Of a stretch of DNA of 64,000 bases, positions 17,863 to 27,293 are shown piece by piece. Origin of the DNA: Gemmatimonadota bacterium (GTDB lineage Bacteria > Gemmatimonadota > Gemmatimonadetes > Longimicrobiales > Gaopeijiaceae); assembly GCA_028873815.1 (NCBI GenBank), contig JAPPNN010000026.1, positions 1-64,000 on the forward strand. Reading direction: 5' to 3'. How positions within the stretch are numbered: the stretch's first letter is position 1; the number at the start of each line of letters is the position of its first letter. The notes beneath the pieces were generated by a model that was not told where the DNA came from, did not search any database, and worked only from the letters and a program-made list of their open reading frames with translations. Made by a program: the position numbers and the translations under genes.

Positions 17863-19191
17863 ATGATGTTGACCCATGAGAAAAAGGGCGCTCACCGGCG
17901 GAATCGGCCGGGCAGGCCCATGATCCTGGCGGGTTCGCGGCGAGTCACGGTGGCCGTGACCACGCTCCTGCTGGCCTCCTTCAACACGGCGTGCGAAGAC
18001 CTCCTGCAGGTAGACCTGCCCACCAAGGTCGCGGCCGAAAACCTCGACAACCCGTCGGTGGCCGAGGTGCTGGTCAACAGCGCCATCGGCGAGTTCGAGT
18101 GCGCATTCAGCCAGTTCGTGGCCGCCAGCGGACAGTTGACCGACGAGCTCAGGCACAGCTCCGGCTGGCTGGTGATGACCGAGTGGGACCACCGCAAGAT
18201 CGGGCAGGACCGGGACGTGGCCCTTTGCAACGGCAACTTCGGATACGGGGTGTTCACGCCGGTGCAGAAGGCCCGCGTGTCGGCCGAATCCTCCCGGATG
18301 CGACTCGAGGAGTGGGGCGACGGCGACGTGCCCGGGCGAGCCGAGAAGATCGCCACGGTTGCGACCTACGGCGCGTTCTCGCGCGCCATCCTGGGCGAGG
18401 CCTTCTGCGAGATGACGATCGACGTCGGACCTCTGATGTCGCAGACCGAGATGCTGCAGAGCGCCGAATCGGCGCTGGGCGAGGCGATGTCGCTGGCCCA
18501 GGCAGCCGGACGCAGCGACCTGGCCACGGCCGCGCAGATCCGGCGCGCGGGAGTACGCCTGTATCTTGGCGACACCTCCGGAGCCATGTCGGACGCGTCG
18601 GCAGTGCCGGCGGGGTTCCGCTACGACGCCAACTACTCGGCGGCGGACCTCTACCGCTACAACCGCATCTACCAGCACAACCACGTGGACGGATTCCTCT
18701 CGCCCGAGTTCAACGACGAGAACGGACAGCCCACCGTGGACGGAGACAACCTGACGTTCGGCGGGGTGGTCGATCCGCGGGTGGAGAGCACGCTCGCGGG
18801 CATCGGGCAGGATGGCTCGCCGCTCCGGCATATCCACAAGTATCCCTCATGGACCAGCCCCATCGCGATTGCCAACGCGGCCGAAGCGCAGTTGATCATC
18901 GCCGAGATCGAGCTTGGACAGACCGCGGTGGACATCGTCAACGGCTTCCACGCGGCAGCCGGCCTGCCGGCGTACGAGCCCGCCGATGTGAACGACCGTG
19001 CCGAAGTCATGGCACAGGTGATGGAGGAACGCTACCGGGAACTGTACCTGGAGGGCCGCAGGCTGTACGACTTCCTGCGCCATGACCTGCCCTTCGCCAC
19101 GGGAACGCACCCATACGACGGGAACACGTACGGCACGACTACGTGCATGCAGATCCCGCGCAGAGAGAAGGACTCGAACCCGAACCTGTAA
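17863..19191 (+). CDS. RagB/SusD-family outer-membrane lipoprotein
   Basis: This 442-residue protein has a lipoprotein signal ending near Cys44 (FNTAC), followed by the EDLLQVDLPT start typical of SusD proteins. TPR-like alpha-helical repeats occupy much of the middle, and the C-terminal signature EERYRELYLEGRRLYDFLR (cited as RELYLEGRRLYDFLR) is diagnostic. SusD proteins cap the SusC channel and capture substrate at the cell surface. The start has GGGGAG upstream; an internal Met20 would leave a shorter, more ordinary signal peptide. It belongs to one operon with the SusC gene and probably with the hydrolase 45 bp downstream. Confidence 0.9.
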   Translation: MMLTHEKKGAHRRNRPGRPMILAGSRRVTVAVTTLLLASFNTACEDLLQVDLPTKVAAENLDNPSVAEVLVNSAIGEFECAFSQFVAASGQLTDELRHSSGWLVMTEWDHRKIGQDRDVALCNGNFGYGVFTPVQKARVSAESSRMRLEEWGDGDVPGRAEKIATVATYGAFSRAILGEAFCEMTIDVGPLMSQTEMLQSAESALGEAMSLAQAAGRSDLATAAQIRRAGVRLYLGDTSGAMSDASAVPAGFRYDANYSAADLYRYNRIYQHNHVDGFLSPEFNDENGQPTVDGDNLTFGGVVDPRVESTLAGIGQDGSPLRHIHKYPSWTSPIAIANAAEAQLIIAEIELGQTAVDIVNGFHAAAGLPAYEPADVNDRAEVMAQVMEERYRELYLEGRRLYDFLRHDLPFATGTHPYDGNTYGTTTCMQIPRREKDSNPNL

Positions 19192-19236
19192 AGGCCGGTA
19201 GAAACCTCGCCACAAATGTAAAGAAAAGATTACAAT

Positions 19237-21090
19237 ATGTCACGTATAGTTTACACATTGATCGCACTCGTTGCGGTCAACTCGTGCGGACCGGCGACAC
19301 AGGCGCCCAGCAGTCCAGAAGACTCGGAGGCGCCGGATGCCGGCGAATACTCGGGCGCGGACTACGACGTGGAGGTCACCCGCGGCGTCCTCGTGCCGAT
19401 GCGGGACGGTGTCGAGCTATCCGTCGACATATACGCACCGGCCGGAGCGGACGGACCCGTGCCCGCCATCCTCACCTCGACCCCGTACGACAACAACGGA
19501 TCGCGGTCCAGCGCCGAGTGGTTCGCCGCCCGAGGCTACGCGGTCGTGGCCGCGGACGTGCGCGGACGCTACGACTCGGAGGGCGAGTGGGACACCTTCA
19601 ACGCGCTTCACAAGACGGACGGATACGACCTCGTGGAGTGGATCGCGGCACAGCCCTGGTGTACCGGCAAGGTGGGGATGATCGGCGGCTCCTATTTGGG
19701 GTGGACGCAGTGGTGGACGGCCAGCACTGCGCCACCCCACCTCGCCGCCATCGCGCCCAAGGTGGCGCCTCCCGACCACTTCGAAAACCTGCCGTACCAG
19801 AACGGCGTGCTCGTGGGCGGCTGGATGCTCGACTGGGCGGCCATGCTGTCGGGCCGCACGCAGCAGATCGCCGGTGCGGGCGGGTACCTGGGCTGGTCGG
19901 AGAACCGCCAGGACCCGCCCCACACGCCGTATATCGAGATCAACGAGTCGCGGGGCCTGAGGGCGGGCCCGTGGTTCGAGGAGTGGTACCGCAACAACCT
20001 CTCGACCGCCGACTACTGGCAGGGCATCGCCTACCAGACGCCGGAATCGTACTCCAACATTACGGTCCCATCGCTGTCGTTCACGGGATGGTTCGACGCC
20101 AACTACCCCGGGTCCCCCATGAACTACCTGGGGATGAAGGAATACGGCGCAACGCCCGAAGCCCGGCGGCCCAGCATGATCATCGGGCCCTGGGTGCACG
20201 GCATCAACACGCAGTCGTCCGGCGGAATCGACTACGGGCCCGACGCGGTCATCGACGTCGACGGCTACGTCGTCCGCTGGTTCGACCACTTCCTCAAGGG
20301 CGAAGACAACGGCGTCACGAACGACCCGCCGGTCTACGTCTTCGTCATGGGCGAGAACCGGTGGCACGCCGAGGACGACTGGCCCCTGCCCCAGACCGCA
20401 TGGACCAACTACTACCTGACCTCGTCATCCGGCGCCAACTCGAGTGCCGGCGACGGCCTCCTCACCACCGACGCCCCCGCCGACGAGGGCCTCGACAGCT
20501 ACGTCTACGACCCCCTCAACCCCACCCGCGACCCCTTCGACACCTGGCCCAACAAGAACGGCCACATCGACGGCGCGCTCGACACCCGCACCTCGGCGGC
20601 GGGAGAGGAAGTGCTCGTCTACCGCACGCCGCCGCTCGAAGAGGCCGTCGAGGTCACCGGTCCGATTGAGATCAAGCTCTACGCCTCCACCTCGGCCCGC
20701 GACACGGACTGGTTCGTGCGGCTCGTCGACATCGGGCCCGACGGGTACTCGGCGCTCCTTACCGAGGCGGTCATGCGGGCACGCAACCGCGACCCCGGCA
20801 ACGAGGGGCGCTTCAACAGCGCCGCGCTCAGCACCATCGAGCCGGACGAGGTCTACGAGTACACGCTCCGGTTCTGGCGCGGCACCGGGAATCTCTTCCT
20901 CGAGGGCCACCGCATCGGGATCGAGATCTCGTCGAGCTGGTACCCGTACTACCTGCCCAACCTGAACAGCGGTGCGGATAACGTGGCGATGGTGACCGCC
21001 GACGAGGCGGTGGTGGCGACGCAGCGCGTGTACCACGGGGGCGAGCGGGCGTCGCACGTCGTGCTGCCGGTGATACGCAGGGAACGGTAG
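19237..21090 (+). CDS. CocE/NonD-family hydrolase (X-Pro dipeptidyl-peptidase-like)
   Basis: This 617-residue alpha/beta hydrolase has a lipoprotein signal (lipobox around Cys17, VNSC). The catalytic domain carries DIYAPAGADGP, RGRYDSEGEW and the nucleophile elbow GGSYLGW with Ser152; a helical cap and a C-terminal jelly-roll domain (from about residue 430) complete the CocE/PepX architecture. Members hydrolyse ester or prolyl-amide bonds. Its place directly behind SusC/SusD suggests it works at the cell surface or in the periplasm on the imported substrate. The AT-rich 45-bp leader contains TGTAA-N8-TTACA (19218-19235); the ribosome binding site is weak (AAGAAAAG). Confidence 0.88.
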   Translation: MSRIVYTLIALVAVNSCGPATQAPSSPEDSEAPDAGEYSGADYDVEVTRGVLVPMRDGVELSVDIYAPAGADGPVPAILTSTPYDNNGSRSSAEWFAARGYAVVAADVRGRYDSEGEWDTFNALHKTDGYDLVEWIAAQPWCTGKVGMIGGSYLGWTQWWTASTAPPHLAAIAPKVAPPDHFENLPYQNGVLVGGWMLDWAAMLSGRTQQIAGAGGYLGWSENRQDPPHTPYIEINESRGLRAGPWFEEWYRNNLSTADYWQGIAYQTPESYSNITVPSLSFTGWFDANYPGSPMNYLGMKEYGATPEARRPSMIIGPWVHGINTQSSGGIDYGPDAVIDVDGYVVRWFDHFLKGEDNGVTNDPPVYVFVMGENRWHAEDDWPLPQTAWTNYYLTSSSGANSSAGDGLLTTDAPADEGLDSYVYDPLNPTRDPFDTWPNKNGHIDGALDTRTSAAGEEVLVYRTPPLEEAVEVTGPIEIKLYASTSARDTDWFVRLVDIGPDGYSALLTEAVMRARNRDPGNEGRFNSAALSTIEPDEVYEYTLRFWRGTGNLFLEGHRIGIEISSSWYPYYLPNLNSGADNVAMVTADEAVVATQRVYHGGERASHVVLPVIRRER

Positions 21091-21286
21091 GCCGGAGGGC
21101 GGGAGCGCGGGCAGCGGGTACCCGTTTGCCAATTTTTGCCATCGCTGGCCGGGCCTGCGTTCGTGGGGTATTCGGGGCGAATCCCAACTGCGGCGGCTGC
21201 CGTAAGCGACTATTGTCAATGGCCCGCTCCACGCCGGGAGCGCGGGACACCAACTGAAGACAACGCCAGCCCCAGGGAGCCGAGCA

Positions 21287-24200
21287 GTGACTTTCCCAAC
21301 CGCTTCTGCGCCGAACGTACGCGCAACGCTCGCCACCGTGCTACTCGCCCTCGTCGCGCCCGAAGCCACCGCCCAGGAACCCACCCGGCTCCTGCGCCAG
21401 CCTACGGTCAGCTCCACGCACATCGCGTTCGCGTATGCCAACGACCTGTGGATCGTGGACCAGGCCGGCGGCGAGGCCAGGCGCCTGACCACCTTCCAGG
21501 GCCAGGAGACCAACCCTCACTTCTCCCCTGACGGCCGGCACATCGCCTTCAGCGCCCAGTACGACGGCAATGTCGATGTCTACGTCCTGCCCTCCGAAGG
21601 TGGCAACCCCAAACGCCTTACCTGGCACCCCGGAGCGGATCAGGTCGTCGGCTGGACCCACGACGGCGCGCGCGTCGTCTTCAACTCCGGGCGCACCAGC
21701 GCGCCGATCGCGTATCCCCGGTTCTTCACGGTCTCGCTCGAAGGCGGCCTGCCAGCCGAGATGCCGATCCCGCGCGGCCTCACCGGCGACTTCTCCGCCG
21801 ACGGGTCGCGCTTCGCCTACCAGCAGCGGCAGCTCAACGACGCCGAGTGGAGGGGCTACCGCGGCGGTCAGGTCAACCCGGTGTGGATCGTCGACACGGA
21901 CGACTGGGCGCTCGAGGAGGTGCCGTGGGAGGACAGCAACGACCTCGATCCCGTCTGGCTCGGCGACGAGGTCTACTTCCTCTCGGACCGCGACTGGGCA
22001 ACCAACATCTGGGCCTACGACGCCGGCTCGCGCACCGTCCGGCAGGTCACCCGGCACGCCGACTTCGACGTCAAGGGCCTCGACGCGGGCGGCGGCGCGG
22101 TCGTCTACGAACAGGGCGGCTACATCCATCTCCTCGACCCGGCCAGCGGCGCCACAGAGCAGGTCCACATCACCGTGCGCGGCGACTTCCCCTGGCTGCG
22201 TGCCCACTGGGAGGACGTCGGCGGTGCCCTCCAGAACGCGTCGCTCTCCCCCACCGGCGTGCGCGCCCTCTTCGAGGCCCGCGGCGACATCTTCACCGTG
22301 CCCACCGAGGACGGCGACTGGCGCAACCTGACCCGCACCTCGGGCGTGGCCGACCGCAGCCCCGCATGGTCCCCCGACGGCCGCCACGTCTCCTGGTTCT
22401 CGGACGCGTCGGGCGAGTACCGGCTCATGATCGGCGCCCAGGACGGCCTTGGCGAGCCCCGCGAAATCGTCATCCCGAACCCGACCTTCTTCTTCACCCC
22501 CACCTGGTCCCCCGACTCCGAGCACCTCGCCTTCACCGATACCGACCTCAACCTCTGGCGCGTCGAGGTCGCGAGCGGCGACGTCACCCTCGTCGACACC
22601 GACCGGTACGCGCACCCGCTGCGCACGATCGACCCCGTGTGGTCTCCCGATTCCCGCTGGCTGGCCTACGCCAAGCGCCTCGACAGCCAGTTCCACGTCG
22701 TCATGGTCCACTCGCTCGCCGACGGCACCACCCGCCAGCTCACCGACGGCCTCTCCGACGCGCTCTCCCCCGCCTGGGACGCGGGCGGCAAGTACCTCTA
22801 CTTCCTCGCGAGCACCGACTACGGGCTGAGCAGCGGCTGGCTCGACATGACCTCCTACGAGCGTCCGGTGCGCCGCGCGCTCTACCTGGCCGTGCTCCAG
22901 GCCGACGAGCCGTCTCCGTTCCTGCCGGTCAGCGACGAGGAGGAGGCGGAGGATACGGGGGACGAGGATGAGGGGGATGAGGGCGGAGACATGGGCGGCG
23001 GCGACGCGGACGACGCCGGCGGGGACGCCATCCGCATCGACTTCGACGGGATGGGGCAGCGCATCCTCGCGGCCGGCGTCCCGTCGCGCAACTACTCGGG
23101 CCTCACGGCGGGACCCGAAGGTGTCGTCTTCTTCACGGGACCCGGCGCGGACGGCGCGGGGCCCATGGCCGCCCTGACAGGTCCCGGCGCGGGCACGCTC
23201 TACCGCTATTCGCTCGACGAAGACGAGGCGACCCCCTTCCTGACGCCGGTGCAGCAGTTCAGCGTCTCGGCGGACGGGCAGAAGCTGCTCTACCGGAGCG
23301 GCCCGTCGTGGGGCGTGGTCGGCACCTCCGGGAGCCCTGGCGTAGGCGAGGGCGCGATCGACACCGCGGTTCGCATGCGCGTCGACCCGCGCGAGGAGTG
23401 GCGGCAGCTCTTCCGCGAGGCGTGGCGCTACCAGCGCGATTTCCTCTACGTCGAGAACGTCCACGGCGCCGACTGGCCGGCCGTTTACGACATGTACGAG
23501 CCCTGGATCGAGCATGTCGCGCACCGCTCCGACATGAACTACCTCCTCGACGTGCTCGCCGGCGAGGTCGCGATCGGGCACTCGTATGTGTTCGGCGGCG
23601 ACAACCCCGACGTCGAGACCGTGCCCGTCGGGCTCCTGGGCGCGGACCTGGAGGAGGACGCGGGGCGCTACCGGATCGCCCACATCTACACCGGCGAGAA
23701 CTGGAACCCGGGCCTGGAGTCGCCGCTGAGCGCCCCCGGGACCGATGTCGCCGAGGGCGACTACATCATTGCGGTCGACGGTGTCGAACTGCGCGCCCCG
23801 ACCAACCCCTACAGCCTGTTCGAGGGCACGGTCGGGCGGCAGGTGGCACTGCGGGTGGGTGCGACGCCGGACGGTGAGGGGTCGAGGGTCGTGCAGGTCG
23901 TCCCGGTGGGCAACGAGGGCGCGCTGCGGAGTCGCGAGTGGGTCGAGGACAACCGCCGCAAGGTGGACGAAATGTCTGGCGGCCGGCTCGCCTACGTCTG
24001 GCTGCCCAACACCGCGCAGGGTGGCTACACCTACTTCAACCGCTACTACTTCGCCCAGCAGGACCGCGAGGGCGCGGTCGTCGACGAGCGCTACAACGGC
24101 GGCGGCTCGGCGGCGGACTACATCGTTGACCTGATGGCCCGCCCGCTCATGGGCTACTTCAACAACCCGGCTGGCGATCGCACCCCGTTCAGGCTCCCCG

Positions 24201-24607
24201 GTGCCGGGATCTGGGGCCCGAAGGTCATGATCATCAACGACGCGGCCGGGTCGGGCGGCGACCTTCTGCCGTACATGTTCCGGTTCCGCGGGATCGGGCC
24301 GCTCGTGGGGACGCGGACGTGGGGCGGCCTGGTCGGCATCTGGGACGTTCCCCCGCTGATCGACGGCGGCCTGGTGACCGCGCCGCGCGGCGGGTTCTTC
24401 GACCTGAACGGCGAGTGGAAGGTGGAGAACGAGGGGGTCGAGCCGGACATCGAGGTGCGGCAGATCCCGGCGGATGTGATCGCGGGGCGGGATCCGCAGC
24501 TCGAGGCCGCGGTGGCCGAGGCGATGCGGCTGCTGGAGACGGAGGCCGTGGAGATCCTGGCGGAGCCGGATCCGCCGGTGCGGGCGAGAAGGCCGGGGGG
24601 ATTGTAG
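21287..24607 (+). CDS. Tricorn-like protease, exported (S41-type)
   Basis: This 1106-residue protein has a signal peptide (ending PEATAQ) and two WD40/TolB-like beta-propeller regions (about 40-330 and 330-540). A strongly acidic low-complexity linker (about 545-585), a helical/PDZ part and a C-terminal S41 catalytic core follow. The core shows NDAAGSGGD with the likely nucleophile Ser989, plus GTRTWGGLVG and GVEPDIEV. Tricorn degrades oligopeptides released by larger proteases. It starts at GTG 21287 with GGGAG nine bases upstream. The next gene begins one base after its stop codon. Together with the CocE hydrolase and SusC/SusD it suggests a peptide-utilisation locus. Confidence 0.9.
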   Translation: MTFPTASAPNVRATLATVLLALVAPEATAQEPTRLLRQPTVSSTHIAFAYANDLWIVDQAGGEARRLTTFQGQETNPHFSPDGRHIAFSAQYDGNVDVYVLPSEGGNPKRLTWHPGADQVVGWTHDGARVVFNSGRTSAPIAYPRFFTVSLEGGLPAEMPIPRGLTGDFSADGSRFAYQQRQLNDAEWRGYRGGQVNPVWIVDTDDWALEEVPWEDSNDLDPVWLGDEVYFLSDRDWATNIWAYDAGSRTVRQVTRHADFDVKGLDAGGGAVVYEQGGYIHLLDPASGATEQVHITVRGDFPWLRAHWEDVGGALQNASLSPTGVRALFEARGDIFTVPTEDGDWRNLTRTSGVADRSPAWSPDGRHVSWFSDASGEYRLMIGAQDGLGEPREIVIPNPTFFFTPTWSPDSEHLAFTDTDLNLWRVEVASGDVTLVDTDRYAHPLRTIDPVWSPDSRWLAYAKRLDSQFHVVMVHSLADGTTRQLTDGLSDALSPAWDAGGKYLYFLASTDYGLSSGWLDMTSYERPVRRALYLAVLQADEPSPFLPVSDEEEAEDTGDEDEGDEGGDMGGGDADDAGGDAIRIDFDGMGQRILAAGVPSRNYSGLTAGPEGVVFFTGPGADGAGPMAALTGPGAGTLYRYSLDEDEATPFLTPVQQFSVSADGQKLLYRSGPSWGVVGTSGSPGVGEGAIDTAVRMRVDPREEWRQLFREAWRYQRDFLYVENVHGADWPAVYDMYEPWIEHVAHRSDMNYLLDVLAGEVAIGHSYVFGGDNPDVETVPVGLLGADLEEDAGRYRIAHIYTGENWNPGLESPLSAPGTDVAEGDYIIAVDGVELRAPTNPYSLFEGTVGRQVALRVGATPDGEGSRVVQVVPVGNEGALRSREWVEDNRRKVDEMSGGRLAYVWLPNTAQGGYTYFNRYYFAQQDREGAVVDERYNGGGSAADYIVDLMARPLMGYFNNPAGDRTPFRLPGAGIWGPKVMIINDAAGSGGDLLPYMFRFRGIGPLVGTRTWGGLVGIWDVPPLIDGGLVTAPRGGFFDLNGEWKVENEGVEPDIEVRQIPADVIAGRDPQLEAAVAEAMRLLETEAVEILAEPDPPVRARRPGGL

Positions 24608-24608
24608 G

Positions 24609-25628
24609 ATGCGGGCAATCGCTGGAGTGGTCGTGCTGCTTGCGGTGACGGCTTCGCAGGGGGCGAGCCAGGTCATTGCCGGGCCCAACGGTCCGGTCGA
24701 GTTCATCGGGTTGCGGGATTGGGACGCTCAGGAGCTGTTCGACGCAATTCAGGAACTCGATCCGAACCGTCCATTCCACGCGTGTGCGGCCGACATGAGG
24801 TTCCAGCTCGGATTTGCCCAGGCCGGTGCCTTTCGCTTTTCGAGCGACGGATCGGACGAGTGGTACACGGTGGTGGTCGGCGTCGAGGACAGCACCGGGG
24901 TCCGCTACCGCCCGACCGGAAGCACTACGGTTGCTTTGCCGGAACCCTGGGAGGAATTGAGGGCGATCGCCCGCGAGGACATGCGAACACTGACTGCGAC
25001 GGCGCACACGCTTCACTGGGACAATATCACTGTGGATGGCGTCCCCATGAGTTCGCGGGAGGTTGCCAAGCTCATGGGTGCCGATCCCGGGACGCTGGAA
25101 CAGCTTCGGGCTCTCCTGGACCGCGCAGACGGAGAAGAGGATCGCCGCCTCGCCCACGAAGTGCTCGCCAGTGACTCATCGTGGCTGGCACGGTCGGTCG
25201 CGACCCTTGTTCTCGGCAACTTCATTGATGACGACACGTCATGGTACGCCCTGGTGGGTTCGCTGATCGATCCGGACGCGCGAGTCGGCTCGGTCGCCAT
25301 GAGAATGGTGGACGGGCTGGCGCTGGGAGAGACGGATTCTGTCGATTGGTCCGGGGCCCGCGCGCACCTGTCGGCCATCTTCGGGGGATCGAATCCGTTC
25401 GCGTTTCGATACACTCTGGACGTCCTGGTCGCTACGGAGGTCGACCCCGAGTTCGCGCGACAACTGGTGCGGGAGAACCCGGACCTGCTCCTCGCGCACG
25501 TCGGGGCGGAGCATGACGTCACCCGAGAGCCAGCCGTGGACTTCCTGAGGGCTGTGAGCGGCGAGGACTTTGGAACGGATGTCGAGGCGTGGATGGCGTG
25601 GGCTAACGGTCAGCCGGGCGGGCGCTAG
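24609..25628 (+). CDS. Secreted protein of unknown function with HEAT-like helices
   Basis: I do not recognise a named family. The 339-residue product has a signal peptide (MRAIAGVVVLLAVTASQGAS) and an N-terminal beta-rich domain (about 25-125, with WYTVVVGVEDSTG). The C-terminal region (about 150-330) is helical with Ala/Leu/Asp periodicity like HEAT or Armadillo repeats. The ATG follows the tricorn-like protease stop by one base, so they are almost certainly co-translated, and a partner or adaptor role is a reasonable guess. The last codons overlap a 46-bp sequence related to the tail of a higA gene, so the C-terminus may have been altered by that rearrangement. Confidence 0.7.
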   Translation: MRAIAGVVVLLAVTASQGASQVIAGPNGPVEFIGLRDWDAQELFDAIQELDPNRPFHACAADMRFQLGFAQAGAFRFSSDGSDEWYTVVVGVEDSTGVRYRPTGSTTVALPEPWEELRAIAREDMRTLTATAHTLHWDNITVDGVPMSSREVAKLMGADPGTLEQLRALLDRADGEEDRRLAHEVLASDSSWLARSVATLVLGNFIDDDTSWYALVGSLIDPDARVGSVAMRMVDGLALGETDSVDWSGARAHLSAIFGGSNPFAFRYTLDVLVATEVDPEFARQLVRENPDLLLAHVGAEHDVTREPAVDFLRAVSGEDFGTDVEAWMAWANGQPGGR

Positions 25629-25653
25629 GCGGGCAGCATCGCTCCATCTTGGA
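25608..25653. repeat. Direct repeat copy 1 (higA-tail remnant)
   Basis: This 46-bp stretch matches 27017-27062 with five mismatches in the first 44 positions. On the minus strand the second copy encodes the end of a HigA-type antitoxin. Here only that tail survives, lying just after the stop of the propeller gene at 25673 and overlapping the last codons of the HEAT-like gene. The two copies bracket one propeller gene. Confidence 0.7.
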
Positions 25654-25672
25654 CCATCCGGTAGTTGTCCGC

Positions 25673-26935
25673 CTACCTGTCTTCCACCCACTGGCTCACG
25701 ACGATCGTTGGCACGTCGAATTCATCGCGTTCCATATGGACTACGAAACCATTGGGTCCGAAAGCAGCTGGCATCGCCGGTTGGCCGACAGCGAGCGTGC
25801 CCAGGTACTCGTGATCCGCGTTGAAGACATCGATCGGTCCATTGTCATCCCACGGGTTCTCACCGCGGCGCTGTATCCACAGCCCACCGTCCCAGGTAAC
25901 CGCTATCCCCCGGACTACCGGGACCTCATGGTAGAACCCGCGATCCCGAATCCTCTGGCGGCTCTCCTCGGGATCCCGCGGCGGCAACGGCCCAGCTGAA
26001 GAGGAACCCCCCGCCAACCGTTCCTCGAGACGCTGAAGTCGCGAGGCAATCATTTCCTGCTGGATCCTTTCGGACACCGCCTCTGGCGAGAGCGGCCGTG
26101 TCCTAACGTCGATGACTGATCCATCTGGACGGGCGAGTTTGATGGCATACGCCGAGGAGTCGGAGTAGGCGATGGTGCCGTTGGGTAGCACATCCCAATG
26201 AAACCCCGGCTCGAAGTACCGGTCTTCCGTCGTCGCGACCACCCTCGACCAGTCTGCTTCGTCGGTCGATGACAGACTGACGCCGGGACGAGGCGCCCTC
26301 CATCCCTGGAGTATCGGCCTAGATCTCATCACGTCACCGGAGAGGTCCAATGTCTCCAGGGCCCTGTCATCGACCCCCGCCGGATTCTCGTCTTCCGGTT
26401 GTCCCGTGCGGCGATTGGCAAAGTTTGCCATTTGGGCCAGCACGCCACCGACACCTTGTGCGATGATCCCGTCGCCCAGCGGATCGGCCCGGATCCTCTC
26501 TCTGTAACCCAGAGTGGCGGCCAGCGGAGTGTTTTCGTCGGCCAGCCTGACGAAATCCTCAAGTTCGCCATCGGGGTTGAACACCTGGATTGCGGCATGG
26601 CCCATGTCAGGCACAGCAAAGCGGCCATCGCGCCACACCGCGATTACCAGACTCATCTGGAACTCGCCCGGCCCTTCGCCCTGGCGCCCGACAATACGAA
26701 CAAGTTGACCGTCGGGGCCGACTACAACGACGCGCCGGTTCACAACATCCAGCACCAGCAGGTTACCGGCTCCATCGAAGCTCATCTGCAAGCCAGGACC
26801 GAAGAAGGCCCAATCCTGCGCATTCAAACCGCCCACGCGGTAAACCTCGGTCATGGCCACGGTCAGCGGATGGTCCTGCGCGGCGGCCGGGGCTGCGAGC
26901 AGGGTGGCTACGATTGAGTAGGTAACTGTTCTCAC
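25673..26935 (-). CDS. Secreted 6-bladed beta-propeller protein
   Basis: This 420-residue exported protein has a signal peptide ending AAPAAAQ (residue 20), followed by propeller blades with GRQGEGPGEF at residues 83-92 and the C-terminal blade motif LWIQRRGENPWDDNGPIDVF (cited as LWIQRRGENP). That late motif is shared with the propeller at 586-1971 (IWVQRRGD), so these two are the closest pair in architecture. The start is GTG 26935 with GAAAGG six bases upstream; the frame remains open far upstream but without a signal peptide. Both ends are flanked by pieces of a higA gene (25608-25653 and 27012-27254). Ligand and role are unknown. Confidence 0.85.
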   Translation of the reverse strand: MRTVTYSIVATLLAAPAAAQDHPLTVAMTEVYRVGGLNAQDWAFFGPGLQMSFDGAGNLLVLDVVNRRVVVVGPDGQLVRIVGRQGEGPGEFQMSLVIAVWRDGRFAVPDMGHAAIQVFNPDGELEDFVRLADENTPLAATLGYRERIRADPLGDGIIAQGVGGVLAQMANFANRRTGQPEDENPAGVDDRALETLDLSGDVMRSRPILQGWRAPRPGVSLSSTDEADWSRVVATTEDRYFEPGFHWDVLPNGTIAYSDSSAYAIKLARPDGSVIDVRTRPLSPEAVSERIQQEMIASRLQRLEERLAGGSSSAGPLPPRDPEESRQRIRDRGFYHEVPVVRGIAVTWDGGLWIQRRGENPWDDNGPIDVFNADHEYLGTLAVGQPAMPAAFGPNGFVVHMERDEFDVPTIVVSQWVEDR

Positions 26936-27011
26936 GTCAGGCCTTTCTGGTTTCCGACCACACCACTGAATCGGGTGGGTGGCGATTCCTGCAAACCAAG
27001 ATATGCTGCGG

Positions 27012-27254
27012 TCACCGGTCAGCCGGACGGTCGCCAGGCGGCCAGCATCGCTCCACCTTGATCTGGTCCTCGTTTTTCCGAGCCTGGGCCAAGTCGTACG
27101 CCGCCTGACGACGCATCCAGAAGTCGGCATTGGACCAGCCAGCCTTCTCCAGGCGGATCGCCATCTCCGGCGAGATCGCTGCGTGACCATGGAGAACCCG
27201 CGAGAGCGTGTGACGCGCCACACCGAGGACTTCAGATGCCCTGGTGACAGCCAA
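27012..27254 (-). pseudogene. HigA-type antitoxin, N-terminally truncated
   Basis: The 80-residue frame reads as the XRE-family HigA antitoxin from its first helix-turn-helix onward: SEVLGVARHTLSRVLHGH, ISPEMAIRLEKA and FWMRRQAAYDLAQAR (each in its family position). The usual first 25-30 residues (HPGE-x-LREEFL) are missing: only 13 codons separate this frame from the in-frame stop of the upstream propeller gene. There is no adjacent higB toxin. Its only start is TTG 27254, without a clear ribosome binding site. I regard it as a remnant, although a short translated product cannot be excluded. Its tail is duplicated at 25608-25653. Confidence 0.65.
27017..27062. repeat. Direct repeat copy 2 (higA 3' end)
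   Basis: This is the partner of the repeat at 25608-25653, 1409 bp away. It encodes the last 13-15 codons of the truncated higA (minus strand). The interval between the copies contains the complete propeller gene 25673-26935 and its upstream region. Confidence 0.7.
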
Positions 27255-27293
27255 GGAGACAGGGAGGGCAGCGCGGGATTCTCCGCGCTGTTG

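Noticed and set aside
21341..24706. 1121-codon open frame on the minus strand opposite the tricorn-like protease
   Set aside because: The plus-strand protein has signal peptide, propellers and S41 catalytic motifs; the antisense frame is Arg/Pro/Gly-rich without motifs.
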